This document shows positions 62,462-64,000 of a stretch of 64,000 nt of DNA, piece by piece. The position numbers were made by a program, and so were the translations under genes. Source of the stretch: Staphylococcus equorum (GTDB lineage: Bacteria > Bacillota > Bacilli > Staphylococcales > Staphylococcaceae); NCBI RefSeq assembly GCF_029024965.1, contig NZ_CP118982.1, positions 2,046,001-2,110,000 on the forward strand, in the 5' to 3' direction. Under the pieces are notes generated by a model. That model saw nothing but the letters and a program-made list of their open reading frames with translations. It was not told the DNA's origin and made no database searches. The first letter of the stretch is position 1. Every line of letters begins with the position of its first letter.

Positions 62462-64000
62462 CTATATCGAACAACTTGTACATTCTTCAACGCTTAACAG
62501 TTTATTTCTAGTATAATATAACGATTTTAATCCTTTGTGATGTGCATAAACATATAGTCGAGACAGTTCACGCGTAGATATTTCTGAATTAACATAAAGA
62601 ATGGTAGAAATACCTTGGTCCACATGTGTTTGAATCGTTGAGATTAAATCGATTAATTTCATTTGATCTGTATTAAATGCTGATTTATAGTACCACATTG
62701 TTTCTGGTGATAAGAAAGGCATAGGATAAAATGTTTCAGCATTACCATAAGTACGACGTTCAATTTGATCGACGATTGGCATAACAGAGCTTGTCGCATT
62801 TTGTACATAAGAAATACTTTGTGTTGGCGCAATTGCTAAACGATATGCATGGAATAAACCATTTGCTTCAACTTCTTTTTGCAATGCTTTCCAATCTTCT
62901 GGAGATGGTATCTCTAAACCATCAAATAATTTGCGTACTTTTTCAAATTTCGCTTCGAATGTTTGTGAAGTATAGAATTCAAAATATTTACCATTGGCAT
63001 AATCTGATTTATCAAAGTCTTTATAAGTTTCTTGTCTTTCTTTAGCAATTTCCATTGAGCGTTCAATGGAATAATAGTTCATCATCATAAAGAAAATATT
63101 AGCAAAGTCTTTTGCTTCTTCAGACTCATAGCCAATTTTATTTTTCGCTAAATAACCATGTAAGTTCATTACACCTAAACCAACTGAATGTAACTCACTA
63201 TTTGCTTTTCTTACACCTGGTGCATTTTGAATGTCTGCTTCATCACTTACTACAGTCAATGCATCCATACCCGTGTGTACTGAATCCTTGAATTTACCTG
63301 ATTCCATCACGTTAACGATATTTAACGAACCTAAGTTACAAGAGATGTCACGGTTAATTTCATCTTCTGTGCCATAATCGTTAATAATTGAAGTTTCTTG
63401 TAATTGGAAAATTTCAGTACATAAGTTACTCATTTTAATTTGGCCAATGTTTGAGTTTGCATGAACTTTATTAGCATTATCTTTAAACATTAAATAAGGA
63501 TAACCAGATTGTAATTGTGTCTGAGCAATTGTGTTTAACATGTCACGTGCATCTTTTGTCTTTTTATCAATATTTGGATTTGCGACAAGTTCATCATAAT
63601 ATGCATCAAGATCAATATCATCTAAAGTCACACCATACTCTTTATAAATAGTATGTGGTGCAAACATATGGAAATCTTTACCTTCTTTTGCTAAATCAAA
63701 GAATTTAGACGGCACGATTAAACCTGTTGATATTGTAGATAAACGTAAATCTTCATCAGCGTTTACTTTTTTCGTATCTAAAAACTCTTCAACATCATAG
63801 TGGAAGATATTTAAATATACTGCGCCAGCACCTGGGCGTTGTCCTAGTTGATCTGCGTAACTAAAGCCACCTTCAAGTGATTTTGCAACAGGTAGTACAC
63901 CTTTTGCTACACCTTTAATACCTTTGATTGCTTCACCACGCGCACGTAATTTAGACAAGTTAATCGCAACACCGCCACCAATTTTACTTAATTGTTTCGC
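62462..64000 (-). CDS. nrdE: Class Ib ribonucleotide reductase alpha subunit, partial
   Basis: The C-terminal 512 residues are visible and the reading frame stays open to the right edge, so the N-terminal part (about 190 residues in a typical 700-aa NrdE) is missing. Signals seen are SKIGGGVAINLSKLRARG, CNLGSLNIV, NLHGYLAKNKIGYES, APTQSISYVQNATSSVMP and the C-terminal redox pair in ECTSCSI, which is reduced by NrdH. First of nrdE-nrdF in this window. Confidence 0.97.
   Translation of the reverse strand, partial: AKQLSKIGGGVAINLSKLRARGEAIKGIKGVAKGVLPVAKSLEGGFSYADQLGQRPGAGAVYLNIFHYDVEEFLDTKKVNADEDLRLSTISTGLIVPSKFFDLAKEGKDFHMFAPHTIYKEYGVTLDDIDLDAYYDELVANPNIDKKTKDARDMLNTIAQTQLQSGYPYLMFKDNANKVHANSNIGQIKMSNLCTEIFQLQETSIINDYGTEDEINRDISCNLGSLNIVNVMESGKFKDSVHTGMDALTVVSDEADIQNAPGVRKANSELHSVGLGVMNLHGYLAKNKIGYESEEAKDFANIFFMMMNYYSIERSMEIAKERQETYKDFDKSDYANGKYFEFYTSQTFEAKFEKVRKLFDGLEIPSPEDWKALQKEVEANGLFHAYRLAIAPTQSISYVQNATSSVMPIVDQIERRTYGNAETFYPMPFLSPETMWYYKSAFNTDQMKLIDLISTIQTHVDQGISTILYVNSEISTRELSRLYVYAHHKGLKSLYYTRNKLLSVEECTSCSI

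Overview
The window is chromosomal DNA of a low-GC Gram-positive coccus, almost certainly Staphylococcus and probably not S. aureus. The order nrdE-nrdF-sstABCD-murB-pepT-ThrE pair-gdpS-tagO-fakB1-comFA-comFC-hpf-secA-prfB-csbA-uvrBA-hprK-lgt-trxB-rapZ-yvcK-whiA-clpP-cggR-gapA-pgk-tpiA-gpmI-eno-secG-est-rnr-smpB-ssrA matches the staphylococcal core as I recall it. The tmRNA tag ends GKENNNFAVAA, close to but different from the S. aureus tag as I remember it. A species (for example one of the S. saprophyticus group) cannot be fixed from sequence alone.

Region 1 (1-2940) is the end of an integrated mobile element lodged at the 3' end of ssrA. It holds a cut-off Cro-like gene on the minus strand, a divergent operator region, a CI/Stl-like repressor, a tyrosine integrase and a small cargo gene. 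That cargo gene, between integrase and attachment site, encodes a 177-aa protein with the ordered motifs of family-1 uracil-DNA glycosylases but with altered catalytic residues. It is the most novel item in the window. The layout resembles a phage-inducible chromosomal island or the lysogeny module of a prophage.

Region 2 (2940-16200), all on the minus strand, carries tmRNA with its partner SmpB and RNase R, then an esterase, SecG and a four-helix membrane protein. A striking 59-bp tandem array lies downstream of enolase. The glycolytic genes cggR-gapA-pgk-tpiA-gpmI-eno follow, with a recognisable CggR operator.

Region 3 (16200-21210) holds three small or low-complexity membrane proteins, a candidate structured RNA element, an SDR epimerase, clpP with a CtsR box, tRNA-Arg(CCG) and a YitT-family protein.

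Region 4 (21400-46985) is mostly minus-strand housekeeping: whiA-yvcK-rapZ, trxB, a TPR protein, an acyltransferase, lgt, hprK, the LexA-boxed uvrBA, a LysM-CHAP wall hydrolase, frameshifted prfB, secA, hpf, comFC-comFA, fakB1 and tagO. The exception is a plus-strand YigZ-family gene.

Region 5 (47395-64000) has plus-strand gdpS, a split ThrE-type exporter and pepT. Minus-strand genes follow for a glycerate kinase, a bacillithiol-system protein and an EMYY lipoprotein. Then come a decayed GrpB-like pseudogene, murB, a CHY zinc-finger protein, the Fur-boxed catechol-siderophore importer sstABCD, and nrdF with the 3' part of nrdE running off the right edge. Strong hairpin terminators separate most units.
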